Positions 8,760 to 16,877 of a stretch of 64,000 nt of DNA are shown one piece after another. This DNA is from CBDFKJ01 sp965248805 (GTDB lineage Bacteria; Pseudomonadota; Alphaproteobacteria; UBA6615). The position numbers and the translations under genes were made by a program. The notes beneath the pieces are model-generated. The model had not been told where the DNA came from. It was given only the letters and a program-made list of their open reading frames with translations, and ran no database searches. The stretch is from assembly GCA_965248805.1 (NCBI GenBank), contig CBDFKJ010000005.1, forward strand, positions 310,001-374,000, given 5' to 3'. Within the stretch, counting starts at the first letter, position 1, and each line of letters opens with the position of its first letter.

Positions 8760-9839
8760 ATGAGGCAGACTGGCCTGTTCGGCTTACCGGATCATCTTCG
8801 AAAGCTTTCGGCGACGGGTGATCCGTTGGAGGTGCTGGCAAAGGTCGTCGACTTCAAGATTTTCCGCGCGCCGCTTGAGGCGGCGCTGGGCTATTCGGAC
8901 GGATCGAAAGGTGGCCGCCCGGCCTACGATGCGGTGGCGATGCTCAAGGTTCTGATCCTGGCCGCGCGGCACACGGTGAGTGACGAGCGGATGGAGTTTC
9001 TGATCCGCGATCGCTTGAGCTGGCTTCGCTTCCTAGGCTTCGATCTCGGAGCGCCGACGCCGGACCGCAACACCATATGGACCTTTCGCGAGCGTCTGGT
9101 CCGGGCCGGGGCGATGGATAAGCTGTTTGCCGCCTTCGATGGCGAATTGCGCCGGTGCGGCTATCTGGCGATGGGCGGGCAGATCGTCGATGCGACGTTG
9201 GTATCGGCGCCCAAGCAGCGCCACAGCGATGACGAGAAGCGGGCGATCAAGGCGGGCAAGAGCGCGTCCGAGGTCTGGCCCGATCAGCCAGCCAAGGCGG
9301 CGCAGAAGGACACGGATGCGCGGTGGACGGTGAAGACCGGGCGGCGCAAGAACCCCGCCGGGTCGCAACGGCGCATGCCCGACATCGCGATCCCGGTGTT
9401 CGGCTACAAGAATCATGTCGTCATCGATCGGGCCTACGGCTTCATCCGCAGCTCGGCTGTGACCGATGCCGCCCGCCATGACGGCAAGATGTTGCGTCAG
9501 CTCGTCACCGGCGACAATCTGGCCGCCGGCGTGTGGGCTGACAGCGCCTATCGCTCGAAGGCCAACGAGGCGTGGCTGGCCGGCAAGGGTCGGGTCTCCC
9601 ACATCCACCGCAAGAAGCCGCCGGGCCGGGCCATGCCCAAGGCGACCGCCCAGGCCAATGCCCGCAAGTCAGCGGTCCGTGCGCATGTGGAGCACGTCTT
9701 CGCCCAGCAGAAGGATCGCATGGGCCTTTTCATCCGTACCATCGGGCTCAAGCGGGCGGAGGCCAAGATCGGCCTCGCCAACCTGGCTTACAATTTCCAG
9801 CGTCTGATCTTCCATGAGCGCAGGGCCGCCATGGTATGA
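8760..9839 (+). CDS. IS5-family transposase
   Basis: 359 residues starting MRQTGLFGLPDHLRK. The DDE-type catalytic set is visible: Asp in QIVDATLV, Asp in GVWADSAYRS and Glu in RAHVEHVFAQQ. The frame is intact, so the element may be active. I could not define the terminal repeats: the left end must lie between 8664 and 8760 and the right end between 9840 and about 9974. It sits between the Ycf46 remnant and a truncated IS1595-type transposase. Confidence 0.88.
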   Translation: MRQTGLFGLPDHLRKLSATGDPLEVLAKVVDFKIFRAPLEAALGYSDGSKGGRPAYDAVAMLKVLILAARHTVSDERMEFLIRDRLSWLRFLGFDLGAPTPDRNTIWTFRERLVRAGAMDKLFAAFDGELRRCGYLAMGGQIVDATLVSAPKQRHSDDEKRAIKAGKSASEVWPDQPAKAAQKDTDARWTVKTGRRKNPAGSQRRMPDIAIPVFGYKNHVVIDRAYGFIRSSAVTDAARHDGKMLRQLVTGDNLAAGVWADSAYRSKANEAWLAGKGRVSHIHRKKPPGRAMPKATAQANARKSAVRAHVEHVFAQQKDRMGLFIRTIGLKRAEAKIGLANLAYNFQRLIFHERRAAMV

Positions 9840-9974
9840 GTCCGCCTGAATAGCGCCAAAACCCTCCGCCGAGAACGAAACGGCGGATGGTTGCGGACGT
9901 CAACACCGCCGATCTCAGCGAAAGTCGGACAGCACACCAAAATCTTCGTCAAATCCCCCGGTTGTTGGAGGTCT

Positions 9975-10420
9975 CCAGGTTTCGTCCACCCCGACATGCT
10001 CTCCTGCCCTGGCACCGATCCGATCCTGATCGGGCCGCACCATACCCGCGCGGAGCTTATGCAGGATGCCGAAGGCGGTTTCGTACCGCGTCAGCCCAAG
10101 CTGCCGCTGAAACTGCACCGCCGACATGCCCGGCGTCTGGCTGGCGACCAGATAGGCGGCCCAAAACCACGTGCTCAAAGGCGTGTGGCTGCGCTCCATG
10201 ACCGTGCCGACGGTCAATCCCGTCTGGCGGCGGCAAGCGCGACAGGTCAGGACGCCAGGCCGCGTGGCGATGCGGAAAGGTTCACCCACGACGCCGCAGC
10301 GCGGGCAGGCGAACCCGTCACCCCAGCGAGCCCTTTCCAGGTAGGCTGTAAGCGGACAAAAGTCTTTCAGAATCGGGACAAAAGTCTTTGCGGATGGGCT
10401 CGAAAATCGTCCTGATTTTC
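9975..10420 (-). pseudogene. IS1595-type transposase, truncated at both ends
   Basis: The retained part holds the N-terminal zinc ribbon (CPRCGVVGEPF...CRACRRQ), the region RSHTPLSTWFWAAYL and the helix up to the first catalytic residue (VGVDETW). The match stops at 9975, near the IS5 element, so the catalytic half is lost. Near the N-terminus a 22-bp tandem duplication (10354-10389 region) breaks the frame; with one unit the protein reads EPIRKDFCPLTAYLERARWG. It is clearly different from the intact IS1595 transposase at 52.9-53.8 kb. Confidence 0.75.
10354..10389. repeat. 22-bp tandem duplication in the IS1595 remnant
   Basis: GGACAAAAGTCTTT occurs at 10354-10367 and again at 10376-10389, a period of 22 bp. 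As 22 is not a multiple of three, the duplication shifts the frame of the transposase N-terminus. Removing one unit joins the two frames into a normal IS1595-type N-terminus. Confidence 0.8.
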
Positions 10421-10520
10421 GGCGCGTTTTTGGCTGAAAAATCCAGCGGATTGAAGAGCTGCTGGCGGGTTGTCTCAAACCCGTGCCTGACACAACACTG
10501 AAGCGAGGGAGAACGGACAC

Positions 10521-10814
10521 ATGGCGTATGACGTGGATGCCCTTCGAGCAATCGGGAACGAACGATTCGAAGCTCGCAAACGCACCGCTTCTCCTCCTCA
10601 TCCGAAGGACTTGGAAGCAATCGCAACGTTACTGGAAGTCGCGGCGTTGTCCCTTACGCCTGAGCCTAACGCCACCTTCACACGGGAAGAGCTTATTAAG
10701 GAGGCACAGGATCTCGGCGACGGCGAGGTTGCGATTGAAGAAGAGGACATCAAGATCGTCCTTTCGAAAGCGCGGTTCCTTGCAAGGGCAAACGGTCGCT
10801 GGCGCCTAAAGTAA
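10521..10814 (+). CDS. Small protein of unknown function
   Basis: 97 residues starting MAYDVDALRAIGNERFEAR, with a good ribosome binding site (GAGGGAGAA about 9 bases before the ATG). The C-terminal half (FTREELIKEAQDLGDGEVAI, then KARFLARANGRWRLK) looks like a small winged-helix or MarR-like fold, but I do not recognise a family. It lies between the IS1595 remnant and the tail end of the prophage, so it may be the last prophage gene or a host gene next to it. Confidence 0.6.
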   Translation: MAYDVDALRAIGNERFEARKRTASPPHPKDLEAIATLLEVAALSLTPEPNATFTREELIKEAQDLGDGEVAIEEEDIKIVLSKARFLARANGRWRLK

Positions 10815-11014
10815 GCAGCCACTGCCACCGCCCGATCCACCGCGCCGTTCAGGCGGCAACGATCGGTGACTGTCGCCGCCCACGCGCTCAGCGCGCGGAA
10901 AGAGCCCGCACTTCCTGTCCGGCGCATGTGGCGACACTGCCAACCAACAAGGCAGCAACGGTTGTGAGCGCGTTCGATAGCATCGGTCTTCGATCTCGCC
11001 GACGAGCCGAAATA

Positions 11015-11671
11015 TCAGGGATCGTCGTCCTCTTCATATTGATTGGTCTTGACCAAGGTGACGGTGACGATCCCGCCACTGACGCTTCTTTGGAGCGCGT
11101 ATGTCGTTTTAACAAGAATGCTGCCTTGTCCCTGGTTGGGGCCGGTCGTGTTCGCGAGAAGGACGTTTGTAATACCGCCGGGCACGGTGGCGATGGCGGC
11201 GTCGATGGCCGCCTTGGTGGCGGAGGGTGTCATGGCGCGCGTCTGGTCTTGTCCGGAGAGCGCTTCCGCGGTCGTGGCAAGCTCGGCGGCGCCGGCCCGG
11301 CCTGTGGTCGCGGCGCGCAGTGCGATCTGGCGGGCCTGGAGGACGCCGGTCCCGGAGGCGTTCTCGGCCTCGGCATCGGTTGCGAGCGGCACGGCGCCGG
11401 CGGCGTCGGTGGTGGCGTCCGGCAGGTGGGTGACGGGCAGCTTGCCCGCTGCGTCGAGGGGCGCGACGCCGTCGGCGGCGCCGCGGCCGATGCGACCGTC
11501 GGGCACCTTGGCGTTGGCGTTGAGCTCGCAGATGCCGCCTGCGACACCCAGCGCCGCGATAATCGCCTTGAGGTAGTCGATCACCCGCTTGAGCACGGGC
11601 CGGGCGTCGGCCGGGCTGTCGGCGCCGGCATCGAAGTGGTCGGTGGCGAGGTCGTCGGTGGGCCAGGCCAT
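11015..11671 (-). CDS. Phage tail-fibre-like protein
   Basis: 218 residues from the ATG at 11671, which follows AAGGAGAG at good spacing. The middle is a low-complexity Ala/Thr/Gly stretch with the collar-type pattern AAGKLPVTHLPDA and ALSGQDQTRAMTPSATKAAI, typical of fibre proteins with repeated phage tail motifs. The end is acidic (YEEDDDP). It is the last gene of the structural operon, where host-range fibres usually lie. Confidence 0.65.
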   Translation of the reverse strand: MAWPTDDLATDHFDAGADSPADARPVLKRVIDYLKAIIAALGVAGGICELNANAKVPDGRIGRGAADGVAPLDAAGKLPVTHLPDATTDAAGAVPLATDAEAENASGTGVLQARQIALRAATTGRAGAAELATTAEALSGQDQTRAMTPSATKAAIDAAIATVPGGITNVLLANTTGPNQGQGSILVKTTYALQRSVSGGIVTVTLVKTNQYEEDDDP

Positions 11672-11696
11672 GGAGCCTCTCTCCTTCGTTTGAGCG

Positions 11697-12983
11697 TCAG
11701 GCGATGCCGTGCAGGACGGCGTCGACGGTGGCGTCGGCGGCATTGCCGCTGCCGTCGAAGATCTTGATGCGGGTGGGATCGTTCTTGTTGTCGAGCACCC
11801 ACGACCAGCCGGCGCCGACCGATTGCAGGGTGAGGTCGATATCGGTGACGCGCGCGAGCGTGGTCGGCACCTCGCGCCCGCCGCTCGCCGAACCGCCCCA
11901 GTCGCTGGTGTCGGCGTCGAGGAACTTCTGCTCGGCGGCGGTGCCGAGCAGGGTGTAGCAGAGGTGGTCGAGGCTAAGCATGGTTGCGCCGTCGCCGGTC
12001 AGTTGCCAGCGCAGCTGCAGGTGGCGCGCGGTCATGAGCATGGCCGTCGCGTTATCCTGCCAGGTGGCGGTGGCCAGCCCGGAAGCGGTGTCGGCGGTGC
12101 GGTACTGCAGCGTCACGTTTCCGGCCGTCTCGGCCTCCCAGGCGATCGAGAACGGCACCTCGGCGCCGATGTCGATGGCCTCGGTGGTGTAGGTCATGGC
12201 GGTGGCGCCGTCGTCGCCGTCGCCAAGCGCCCACGAGGTCCAGGCGTCCCAGGTGGCAAGGTCGGCCCAGGTGTAGGCGCCGGCGCCCTCCAGCGCGTCC
12301 CGGCCGTCGTCGGAGCGCACGGCGCTCTCGATGGTGCCGGGCCAGCCGCGGGCGGAAGGGCATTCCCACAGGAAGGCGTCGCCGAGGCGGGGATCGGGCA
12401 GCTCGGCGATGATGACGGCGGCCGCGGCCGAGAGCAGGCCCGAGGTGTCCTCGGCGCGGATGGCGAAGGTCCAGCGGCCGGCGCCGGGATCGACGGTCTC
12501 GTGGGGCGACGAGGTGAGCAACCCGTTATGCAGCGGCGTCATGGCGTCCCAGGCGGGCGCCGCGGCGCCGACGACCGCCTCGGCGTGGCGGATGCGGTAG
12601 CCGGCGAGATCGGGATCAGCCGGCGGGGTCCAGCGGAAGCGCCGTGTGCCGTCACCCAGGGCATCGACCAGGAAGTCGGCGACATTGCCCGGCGGCGCCA
12701 GCTTGCCGCGGATAGTGTAATCGACGGTGAACGGCGCGCCGGCGGGCGCTGCCTCGGTGCCGGGAATGACGGTGATCGTGAGCCTGCCCGACGGCGGCAC
12801 GCGCCACGAGGCTTCGGCGGCGCCGTCGATCAGCCTGTCCTCTGTCCGCAATGGGCCGCCGTCGAGCGCTGCGCGGACGATGCCGCCGCGCCAGTCGCCG
12901 GCGACGGTGAGCGCAGCGGCGATCTCGACGGCAAAGCCGTTGCCGATGCGGATCAGGGTCTCGGAGAGCGCGATGTGCAGCAC
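11697..12983 (-). CDS. Fibronectin-type-III-like tail tip protein, C-terminal partner of the J-like protein
   Basis: The frame is open from a GTG at 12983 for 428 residues. It contains an fn3-like unit (RFRWTPPADPDLAGYRIRHA near residue 105) and later beta-rich segments. It overlaps the end of the J-like gene by 31 bases in another frame. No ribosome binding site is evident at the GTG. In related phages the fn3 region forms the C-terminus of one long tip protein, so a frameshift between the two is a real alternative. The GC-rich run around 12985-13005 is the likely place. Confidence 0.65.
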   Translation of the reverse strand: MLHIALSETLIRIGNGFAVEIAAALTVAGDWRGGIVRAALDGGPLRTEDRLIDGAAEASWRVPPSGRLTITVIPGTEAAPAGAPFTVDYTIRGKLAPPGNVADFLVDALGDGTRRFRWTPPADPDLAGYRIRHAEAVVGAAAPAWDAMTPLHNGLLTSSPHETVDPGAGRWTFAIRAEDTSGLLSAAAAVIIAELPDPRLGDAFLWECPSARGWPGTIESAVRSDDGRDALEGAGAYTWADLATWDAWTSWALGDGDDGATAMTYTTEAIDIGAEVPFSIAWEAETAGNVTLQYRTADTASGLATATWQDNATAMLMTARHLQLRWQLTGDGATMLSLDHLCYTLLGTAAEQKFLDADTSDWGGSASGGREVPTTLARVTDIDLTLQSVGAGWSWVLDNKNDPTRIKIFDGSGNAADATVDAVLHGIA

Positions 12984-15310
12984 CCGGGGCGGGCGCGCCC
13001 GACCATCGGCAACGGCACCGTTAGATCGCTCGTGGCGGCGCGGTAATAGGCCTCGACCTCGTCGATGGCCTCGATGCGCACGCGACCCTCGGCGGTGGGC
13101 TCCATGGCGACGATGCGCACCCGAGCCGGCGGCGCGTCGCCGGGGTAGAACCGCCACAGCGTATCGAGCGGGCTGGCGCCGAGGGCGCCGAGGGTATCGG
13201 GCGCGTCCGTCAACGGTTCGGCGAGCACCAGGGTATCGGTCTCGCCGGCGCCGCCGTCCGGATGGTTGACGGCGGTATTGTGGAGTGTGCCGTCGGGCAG
13301 GCGCAATAGCAGGTAGTCGTCGGCGCCGGAGAGGGTGACGGGCCGGTTGAGCCGGAGGCGGTCTGCAGTGCCGCCCGTGAGCCGCCCGGCGACGCCGCCG
13401 TCGATCAGGGCGTCGGTCAGGTGAACGACATCGCCGCGGGCGACGGCCAGGCCCTCGGCGCCCATCTCCCACTTGAGACGGCGGCGGTGGTAGAGCTGGC
13501 GCGCGGCCTGGAGGTTGCATTCGGCCGCGGCCTGGCTGCGCGAGGTGACGCCGGCCAGCGTCAGGGTCGCGGTATGGCCACCGGGCGCGGCTCGGGGGAC
13601 CGCCCGGCGCACGGTGTTGTATTGCCAATCGAGATCGGGGTCGATGTAGCGGCAGGCGATCTCGCCGGCCGTCTGGCCGCCGGCGTAGTCGATCTCGAAG
13701 CTCCCGGCGACGATGTTGCCGGGCGTGATCAGGGCGGTCGCGGGCTTGTCCGCCTCATCCCACACCACGCCGAGGCGGCCGCTCTGCCAACTCGGATTGG
13801 CGCGCCCGCACTGGGCGATCAGCGTCAGCACCTCGGCATGGGTGGTCCGGCGGTCGATGACGTAGTCGCAGCGCAGTCCCTGCGCGTCGCACCAGGCGCC
13901 CCAGGCCTTGATGGTCTCGGCGGCGATGCGGGTTTCGGCGAGACCGGCGCCGGCGACCGGCTTGCCTGCGATATGGATGCCGCGGGCATACCAGCGGAAC
14001 AGCCAGGCGGGATTGCCGGAGACCTGCGGCGCGCTCCATTGGGTTCCGTCCCAGACCGGGATCTTCTGCCCGACCGTCGCCGACAGCCGATCGAGGCGGC
14101 CTGAGAGCTGGCCCGAGGCGCGGATCTTCAGCGCCAGCCGGGTCTGGCCGGCATAGTCGCCGGTGTCGGGCTGGTAGGATCTGAGCGCCGTCCAGGTGAT
14201 GGCGTCATGGATGCGCTCGCTCGATGAGGGCGCGCTCGTGCGGCGCACGCGCACGGTCCAGGTGCCGGCCGCGGCATGACCGTAGACGAGCGTCTTGCGG
14301 TAGGGCGTGGTGTCGCCGTTCGACAGGGTGACGGTGTGGCTTGTCTTCAGGCTCTCGTTGCCTTGCGGCCAGTACTCGATCTCGACGGTGACGGTGTGGC
14401 GCGTAGCGCCGCCCTGATCGGAGACCCGGAACAGCGTCCCGGCGAGATCGATGCCGATCCGCTTGGTGCCGGCGGCCGTTGTGCGCTCGACCCAGCCGGT
14501 GTCGTCGAGCGCGGCGCCGGCTTCGCTGTCGACGTTGCCGGCGACCAGCGTCACCCGTCCCTGCGCATCGCCGAACTCGGTCTCCACTTCATCGAAGTTG
14601 CCGAGCGGCGTGTCGCCGATCTTGCGCTCGCTTATGTCGAGCGCGCCGAGGCCGAAGTGGAAGATCTGGTTCAGGTACTGGTCGTCGCCGGAGAACTCGG
14701 TGTACTCGGCGGCGCCCAAGTCGGGAAAGACGCGGTGGGTGCCGAGCACCAGGAGCAGCGGACCGTAGAGGCGCGCCCGGTTGGCGCCGCCGGCGAGCGA
14801 GTAGACCGGCTCGGCCGCCGCCGCCGCGGTGCCGGCGTCGGGCGCCCTGGGCAGGCGCGGCGGAACGAGAGCATTGACGATCAGACCGCCGACGAGGCTG
14901 ATGGCGCCGCTGACGAGCGCACCCTGGACGCTGAGTCCGCCGGCCGCGGTCAAAAGCCCCCAGCCCGCCGGCGCCAGATGGGGGAGCGCGATCGAGGCCA
15001 CCACGATGGCGAGCTGGAGCATCGTGCGCAGGGGATCGGAATCATCGCCGTCGTGCATGGCGGCGCGGAGCGTAACGATGTCACCTTCGGCAAGCACCGT
15101 GGCGCGCCAGGCCTCGCGCGGCACCGGCCGGCCGTTGACGGCCGCGGCAATGTCGCCCGCGGGCCATTCGGCGGCGATCAGATCGGCCAGCGTGGCGCCG
15201 GGCGCGAGCGCGCGAATGCGGATCTCGCGGCGCTCGGCGGTCAGCGGGTGCGGCCACAGATCGGCGGTGATCCCGCCGTGCCGTGCAAGCGCCGTGCAGG
15301 GCCGATGCAC
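12953..15310 (-). CDS. J-like tail tip / host-specificity protein
   Basis: About 785 residues if translation starts at the GTG at 15310; the start is not certain. An early hydrophobic region with Gly-rich loops (residues about 90-160) is followed by the tip-protein core (SYQPDTGDYAGQTRLALKIR and the hydrophobic GNPAWLFRWYARG region), as in gpJ-type proteins. It follows the NlpC/P60 gene, the usual order in lambdoid and GTA-like tails. The last 10 residues run out of the conserved pattern, while another frame continues it, so the C-terminus may be frameshifted. Confidence 0.72.
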   Translation of the reverse strand: MHRPCTALARHGGITADLWPHPLTAERREIRIRALAPGATLADLIAAEWPAGDIAAAVNGRPVPREAWRATVLAEGDIVTLRAAMHDGDDSDPLRTMLQLAIVVASIALPHLAPAGWGLLTAAGGLSVQGALVSGAISLVGGLIVNALVPPRLPRAPDAGTAAAAAEPVYSLAGGANRARLYGPLLLVLGTHRVFPDLGAAEYTEFSGDDQYLNQIFHFGLGALDISERKIGDTPLGNFDEVETEFGDAQGRVTLVAGNVDSEAGAALDDTGWVERTTAAGTKRIGIDLAGTLFRVSDQGGATRHTVTVEIEYWPQGNESLKTSHTVTLSNGDTTPYRKTLVYGHAAAGTWTVRVRRTSAPSSSERIHDAITWTALRSYQPDTGDYAGQTRLALKIRASGQLSGRLDRLSATVGQKIPVWDGTQWSAPQVSGNPAWLFRWYARGIHIAGKPVAGAGLAETRIAAETIKAWGAWCDAQGLRCDYVIDRRTTHAEVLTLIAQCGRANPSWQSGRLGVVWDEADKPATALITPGNIVAGSFEIDYAGGQTAGEIACRYIDPDLDWQYNTVRRAVPRAAPGGHTATLTLAGVTSRSQAAAECNLQAARQLYHRRRLKWEMGAEGLAVARGDVVHLTDALIDGGVAGRLTGGTADRLRLNRPVTLSGADDYLLLRLPDGTLHNTAVNHPDGGAGETDTLVLAEPLTDAPDTLGALGASPLDTLWRFYPGDAPPARVRIVAMEPTAEGRVRIEAIDEVEAYYRAATSDLTVPLPMVGRARPGCCTSRSPRP

Positions 15311-15384
15311 CGGTCGTGCAACGGGGCTTTGCCCCGCCGCAACGAAACCCGGATCAGGCGCAACGCCTCGGCGCGAGCCGGTGC

Positions 15385-15768
15385 TCAGAGCCAACGGTAA
15401 ACCCCTGTCGTTTCGAGGCGGTGGCGGCCGAGTGCCCGCAGCGGGTGCAGGCAGGCGCCGATGCCCTTGAGGCAGTGCAGCACGTGCGGTGTGCCGGCGA
15501 TATCGCACCAGATGCCGATATGGTGGCCGCGGCGGCGCCCGGCGGCGCGCATCAGAACCGCGTCGCCTTCTATGGGCGTGACGGTCTCAGCGGCGAACGT
15601 GCCCTTGAGCGCGGCGATCTGGGCGTCGCGGCCGCGGACACCCGTGGCATGGGACGGCAGCGCGATGTCACGCCCGAACCGTTCGCGCAGCACCTCGGCC
15701 ACCAGGTGCGCGCAGTCGAAGCGGTCCTCGACGTAAGCACGGCCGACGTAGGCTTCGGCCCAGTGCAT
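15385..15768 (-). CDS. NlpC/P60 cell-wall peptidase of the tail tip
   Basis: 127 residues from the ATG at 15768, whose codon overlaps the TGA of the upstream gene (TGATG). The catalytic Cys is in RFDCAHLV (residue about 19) and the His in RRRGHHIGIW (about 84), the NlpC/P60 pattern. Such enzymes open peptidoglycan during DNA injection. It sits between the repeat protein and the J-like gene, as in GTA-like tail modules. Confidence 0.85.
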   Translation of the reverse strand: MHWAEAYVGRAYVEDRFDCAHLVAEVLRERFGRDIALPSHATGVRGRDAQIAALKGTFAAETVTPIEGDAVLMRAAGRRRGHHIGIWCDIAGTPHVLHCLKGIGACLHPLRALGRHRLETTGVYRWL

Positions 15769-16110
15769 CAGAACAGCCCCGGGCTGGTCTGCGGATCGTG
15801 GCGCAGCGTCACGGCGGCACGGCCGAGCAGCGGGTCGAAGCCGAGCCGGGCGGTCACTCGTTCCTGATCGAGCGCCGGTGAAGGTGGCGGCGAGAGGCAG
15901 GAGCAGCCGCAGTGGGGCATTGCCGGTCAGCGCCGCGCCGGTGAAGGTAGCTGCCAGACGTAGACGCAGCCGAAGCGGGGCATTGCCGGTCAGCGCCGCG
16001 CCTCTGAAGGTAGCGGCGAGAGGCAGGCGGCGCCGAAGCCGCAGCGGTGCGCGGCCTTTGAGTCGGCCGCCGTTGAAGGTAGCGGCGAGACGTAGACGGC
16101 GAACCGGCAT
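15768..16110 (-). pseudogene. Tail protein with 21-residue repeats, frameshifted
   Basis: From the ATG at 16110 the frame carries four LAATF motifs at residues 8, 31, 52 and 73. After the fourth repeat, near 15870, the continuing frame is lost. One frame over, the sequence LDQERVTARLGFDPLLGRAA runs to a TGA at 15768-15770 that overlaps the NlpC start. The distance of 343 bases fits one extra base. The restored protein would have about 113 residues. Its function is unknown; the position matches small tip-assembly genes. Confidence 0.55.
15871..16089. repeat. Degenerate tandem repeat of 63-69 bp
   Basis: Three full units and one partial unit encode LAATF-GAALTGNAPLRL-like segments, with periods of 69, 63 and 63 bp on the minus strand. 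Units two and three are the most alike. This is a coding minisatellite inside the tail gene. Confidence 0.75.
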
Positions 16111-16116
16111 CCGCGG

Positions 16117-16494
16117 TTAGTCGGTCTTCAAATTGAAGATGAGCGTGCCGGCGTCGAAGGCCACGTCGATCGAAGGTGAAGGCGCCGGCACGGCCTCATC
16201 GAGGGCGAGGGACAGCAGCAACTCGCCGCCCGTGGCGGCGTCCCACAGGCCGACATGCGTCGGCTTGCTCCAGGTAGCCGTGCGCGTGGGGAACCGGATG
16301 TCGTTCGTGTTCGAGGCTCTCCCGTTTCCCGCATTGATGGTCCAATCCGCGGCATTCACGGCGACGCGGGCGTAGTTGTTGCCGCTGAGTTCGTTGGCGG
16401 CCGCCGGGTCGGCGGTGTGCAAGGCCACATGCACCGTGGCCGACAACAGCCCGCCCTGGAAACACAGTTTCTCGCCTTCGGTCTTTAGTCCCAT
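16117..16494 (-). CDS. Phage tail-associated protein of unknown function
   Basis: 125 residues from an ATG at 16494 with GGGAG upstream. It reads MGLKTEGEKLCFQGGLLSAT and ends in a beta-rich region (LALDEAVPAPSPSIDVAFDA). The composition and position, between the tape measure region and the tip genes, suggest a small structural tail protein. No catalytic motif is visible. It ends 7 bp before the repeat protein starts. Confidence 0.65.
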   Translation of the reverse strand: MGLKTEGEKLCFQGGLLSATVHVALHTADPAAANELSGNNYARVAVNAADWTINAGNGRASNTNDIRFPTRTATWSKPTHVGLWDAATGGELLLSLALDEAVPAPSPSIDVAFDAGTLIFNLKTD

Positions 16495-16496
16495 GA

Positions 16497-16877
16497 TCAG
16501 ACTCCCGTCTCTATGGTTCGGCTCATGTAGCCCTCCAGCTCGCAAGTCAGGACCCAACGCCGGCGACTGCCGGTGCCGAGCGCCTGGTATTGGATGCCGC
16601 CGGCGCCGCCGCGCACCCGCACCTCGCGCACCAGGCCGTCTTCGGGGTCGGCCCAGGCGAACCAGCGGTGAGCGTCCTCGGTGGCCCAGGTGCGAAAGCG
16701 CACATATGCATCGTCGTCGGCCAGATAGGCGGTGAGACGGCGCACGCTGAGCGCCGCGGTGAATCGCTTCTCCTGGCGCATCAGGCCGTCCGCGAACGGC
16801 GTGCGGGCGACATCGCCGTCCTGGCCGGCGCTGTAGCCGTCGGCCGCGACCGCCGCATACTCGGGCCAGGCCGCCAT
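16497..16877 (-). CDS. Distal-tail-like small phage protein
   Basis: 126 residues, MAAWPEYAAVAADGYSAGQD at the start. A central segment (VRFRTWATEDAHRWFAWADP) is Trp-rich. The start overlaps the stop of the tape measure gene by one base. Genes in this position usually encode a distal tail or tail-tip adaptor. I cannot assign a family with certainty. Confidence 0.6.
   Translation of the reverse strand: MAAWPEYAAVAADGYSAGQDGDVARTPFADGLMRQEKRFTAALSVRRLTAYLADDDAYVRFRTWATEDAHRWFAWADPEDGLVREVRVRGGAGGIQYQALGTGSRRRWVLTCELEGYMSRTIETGV

Noticed and set aside
8664..9974. Exact ends of the IS5-type element
   Set aside because: I compared both flanks and found no convincing inverted repeat or target duplication.
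11709..13046. 445-codon plus-strand open frame opposite the fn3-like tail gene
   Set aside because: Gly/Ala/Arg-rich shadow of a real minus-strand gene.
14276..15400. 374-codon plus-strand open frame opposite the J-like gene
   Set aside because: Same reasoning; composition typical of an antisense frame in GC-rich DNA.
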